Assembly (NCBI GenBank): GCA_017577925.1
Contig: PKQU01000005.1
Location: 1 to 24,626, forward strand
Length of the DNA: 24,626 bases
Source: Bacillota bacterium
GTDB lineage: Bacteria; Bacillota; Bacilli; Calditerricolales; Calditerricolaceae
Direction: 5' to 3'
Part shown: positions 23,010 to 24,626 of the stretch, piece by piece
How positions within the stretch are numbered: position 1 is the first letter of the stretch
Layout: the number at the start of each line of letters is the position of its first letter
Made by a program: the position numbers and the translations under genes
Notes under the pieces: generated by a model
Seen by the model: only the letters and a program-made list of their open reading frames with translations
Databases searched by the model: none
What the model was told of the DNA's origin: nothing

Positions 23010-23053
23010 AGTCTAGTAAATCACGAGGGGGATTATTGTGATATTCTTAACAA
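23010..23053 (-). promoter_or_regulatory. CRP/Fnr- or Rex-like operator with class II promoter geometry, upstream of the DoxX gene
   Basis: TTGTGATATTCTTAACAA (23036-23053) is a near-palindrome with arms TTGTGA and TAACAA, matching the Fnr pattern TGTGA-N6-TCACA at nine of ten fixed positions. On the minus strand a -10-like TAGACT lies at 23015-23010, giving a start near 23003. The box is then centred about 41.5 nt upstream of the start, the standard class II activator position, and no good -35 is present. Rex sites (TTGTGAA-N4-TTCACAA) look similar, so the regulator is undecided. A second GTGATATTC copy lies at 22990-22998. Confidence 0.5.
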
Positions 23054-23112
23054 ATCGGCTTACGACATTGTGACAGTTCCGTTTTGAACGTGTGACGTCC
23101 CACCGGTCCGCG

Positions 23113-23148
23113 AAGGCAAAACCCCCGGCCCATTTCCTGGGCCGGGGG
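23113..23148 (-). terminator. Intrinsic terminator of the natAB-like operon
   Basis: CCCCCGGCCCA (23122-23132) and TGGGCCGGGGG (23138-23148) form a perfect 11-bp GC-rich stem with a 5-nt loop. On the minus strand it is followed by TTTTGCCTT. It lies 75 nt after the natB-like stop. The U-tract is short but the stem is very strong. On the plus strand no U-tract follows. Confidence 0.7.
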
Positions 23149-23222
23149 CTCGGGTACGAAGATACCTGCTACGGGAGCAAGCTCAAACGCCGGAAGCAGG
23201 GGCCTCACCTCGATGGCGAACC

Positions 23223-24419
23223 TTACCCCTTCACAATCAGCGACTCACGACGGAACAACGTGGCGGCCAACACGATGGCCAGCACGACAAACAAGCCGGT
23301 GCTCCCCATCGCGCCCAGCACAGCCCCCCACTGCGTCACCCCGTGAAACAGCTGCTTCATCACCGCGACAACGTTCAAGACCGGGATGAAAAAATAGGCG
23401 GTCGGGATCTCGTTCGGTGCCAGCGACATCGTCAAGTACGACGGCACCATCGCCACCAACAGCACAGGGGTGATATAGGTTTGCGCCTCCTTGAACGATT
23501 TCGCAAGCGAACTCAGCCCCAGCATCAGAGCGGCAAACATCATCGACAACAGCACCAAAAACAGGAGCAAGAGCGCAACGTTTGCCCCGCTAACGGCGTG
23601 AACCGGATCGGGAAAATCGCCCCCTTGCAGGCCCGCAAGTTGTGGAGCGAACCGAAAGGACAACAACAGGCTGCAGACCGAAGCCAGTGCGCTGATGCAG
23701 CCCATCAACGTAACGGTCAGCCATTTTCCCGTCAATACCGACATTCCGTGAACCGGAGCGGTGAGCAGGGCTTCCAACGTTCCCCGTTCCTTCTCGCCCG
23801 CAACGAGATCAACCGCCGCCGCCATGCCGCCGGAGGCGGTTGAAACCACCAGCAGAAAGGGGAGGATAAAGGCAAAAAACCCGCCGGTCTTCTGCTGCTC
23901 CGTGGCAACACTGCGCGACTGGATGTCGAGCGGCTTCACAATCTCTGGCGACAACTGCAAGCGAGCCAGTCGGGCGGCAACCAGTTGGTCTTGCACCGCT
24001 TGCAAATGGCTTTTCAATAGATTTTGGGCGATGGCCGATTTCGGGTTGGTCGGGTCGTAGAAAACCTCAATCTCAGCCGTTTGGTTGCGCTGCAACTTCT
24101 CGTTGATCTGCGGGTCAAGCTTGACGATCGCGCGGATCTCTCCCTCTTTCAGCGCCTGCTGCGGGTCGTTCACATGAACCACGCGGATCGCCGGATTCCG
24201 CGTCAAGGCGGCCACAATCTGCGCCTGCTCACCCTGTATGACAATCGGGATATCCTTGCGGGCCGCCTCTTGTGAACGGGACTCCATGTTGAGGATCAAC
24301 GACATCAAGCCCGGGATGAACAGAAACGGCAACAGGACGCTAACCAGCCACGTTTTCCGATCGCGAAACAGGTCAACCATCTCTTTTTTCCAAATGATCC
24401 GCACTTGTCGAAAATCCAT
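23223..24419 (-). CDS. natB: ABC-2 type exporter permease, NatB-like
   Basis: The 398-residue protein has the NatB layout. It has a cytoplasmic amphipathic start (RIIWKKEMVDLFRDRKTW), a first membrane helix (about 24-43) and a large extracytoplasmic domain (about 45-178). A block of five or so helices follows (about 181-200, 230-253, 278-302, 316-332 and 366-388). The motif GEKERGTLEALLTAPV (208-223) is the coupling-helix signature of ABC-2 exporters. NatAB of B. subtilis exports sodium, but close relatives handle other substrates, so the symbol is by similarity. The start at 24419 lies 4 nt after the ATPase gene, and a terminator follows. Confidence 0.82.
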   Translation of the reverse strand: MDFRQVRIIWKKEMVDLFRDRKTWLVSVLLPFLFIPGLMSLILNMESRSQEAARKDIPIVIQGEQAQIVAALTRNPAIRVVHVNDPQQALKEGEIRAIVKLDPQINEKLQRNQTAEIEVFYDPTNPKSAIAQNLLKSHLQAVQDQLVAARLARLQLSPEIVKPLDIQSRSVATEQQKTGGFFAFILPFLLVVSTASGGMAAAVDLVAGEKERGTLEALLTAPVHGMSVLTGKWLTVTLMGCISALASVCSLLLSFRFAPQLAGLQGGDFPDPVHAVSGANVALLLLFLVLLSMMFAALMLGLSSLAKSFKEAQTYITPVLLVAMVPSYLTMSLAPNEIPTAYFFIPVLNVVAVMKQLFHGVTQWGAVLGAMGSTGLFVVLAIVLAATLFRRESLIVKG

Positions 24420-24423
24420 GGGT

Positions 24424-24626
24424 TCACCCCACGATGTTCATCATGATCTGATCCAGGTCGTTTGTCCGGTGTTGGGCGTACAGCGCTTCCACACGGCCGT
24501 TGTATCGCAGGACCCCCTTATGCAGGATCAGGACCCGGTCGCATAGCCGCTGCACTTCGCTCATGATATGGCTTGAGAACATGACCGTTTTGCCTTCCTT
24601 TCGAAACCTTTCGATCAATCGGCGCA
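24424..24626 (-). CDS. natA: ABC transporter ATPase, NatA-like (partial, C-terminal end)
   Basis: Only the last 67 codons or so are in the window; the N-terminal part with Walker A, signature and Walker B lies beyond the right edge. The visible part shows the switch region KTVMFSSHIMSEVQRLCDRVLILHKG, with the H-loop histidine after SS, and a short C-terminal tail ending MMNIVG. This order (strand, SSH, MxEVxxLCDR) is typical of the NatA/CcmA-like exporter ATPases. It is 4 nt upstream of the natB-like permease, so the two form one operon. Confidence 0.85.
   Translation of the reverse strand, partial: RRLIERFRKEGKTVMFSSHIMSEVQRLCDRVLILHKGVLRYNGRVEALYAQHRTNDLDQIMMNIVG

Overview
The window looks like a chromosomal segment from a GC-rich, possibly thermophilic member of the Bacillota (class Bacilli). 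The evidence is the Bacillus-type S10-spc-alpha gene order. It includes a zinc-type S14, a four-cysteine zinc-LID adenylate kinase, a small KOW protein between map and infA, no rpsD in the alpha segment, and an ecfA1-ecfA2-ecfT-truA tail. Strong AAGGAGG-type ribosome binding sites precede almost every gene. I cannot name the species.

Layout, left to right. Positions 1-147 may hold the end of a plus-strand gene converging on truA. From 77 to 18548 there is one minus-strand array, transcribed right to left: rpsJ-rplC-rplD-rplW-rplB-rpsS-rplV-rpsC-rplP-rpmC-rpsQ-rplN-rplX-rplE-rpsZ-rpsH-rplF-rplR-rpsE-rpmD-rplO-secY-adk-map-KOW gene-infA-rpmJ-rpsM-rpsK-rpoA-rplQ, then a terminator, then ecfA1-ecfA2-ecfT-truA. 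A sigma-A-like promoter at 18692-18721 drives rpsJ. An intrinsic terminator lies after rplQ and a weaker one at truA. Many genes are coupled by 1-25 nt overlaps.

From 18549 to 24626 is an accessory region. A class I CoA-transferase of the succinyl-CoA:acetate type (minus) ends in a terminator that overlaps the rpsJ promoter. Upstream of it is a one-component LytTR regulator with a PAS-like N-terminal region (minus). The gap between them carries a candidate pair of LytTR-type direct repeats. Next come psuG (plus, without psuK), a DoxX-family membrane protein (minus) behind a CRP/Fnr-like box at class II spacing, and a natAB-like ABC exporter (minus). natB is complete and natA is cut by the window edge.

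The array supplies the ribosome, protein export (SecY), N-terminal methionine processing (Map), initiation (IF-1), transcription (RNA polymerase alpha), adenylate balance (Adk), tRNA modification (TruA) and a shared vitamin-uptake energizer (EcfAA'T). I saw no rRNA, tRNA, CRISPR array, insertion sequence or phage gene. The most interesting signals are regulatory: the LytTR/CoA-transferase pair, the terminator-promoter overlap at rpsJ, and the Fnr-like promoter of the DoxX gene. The ribosomal genes themselves are conventional.
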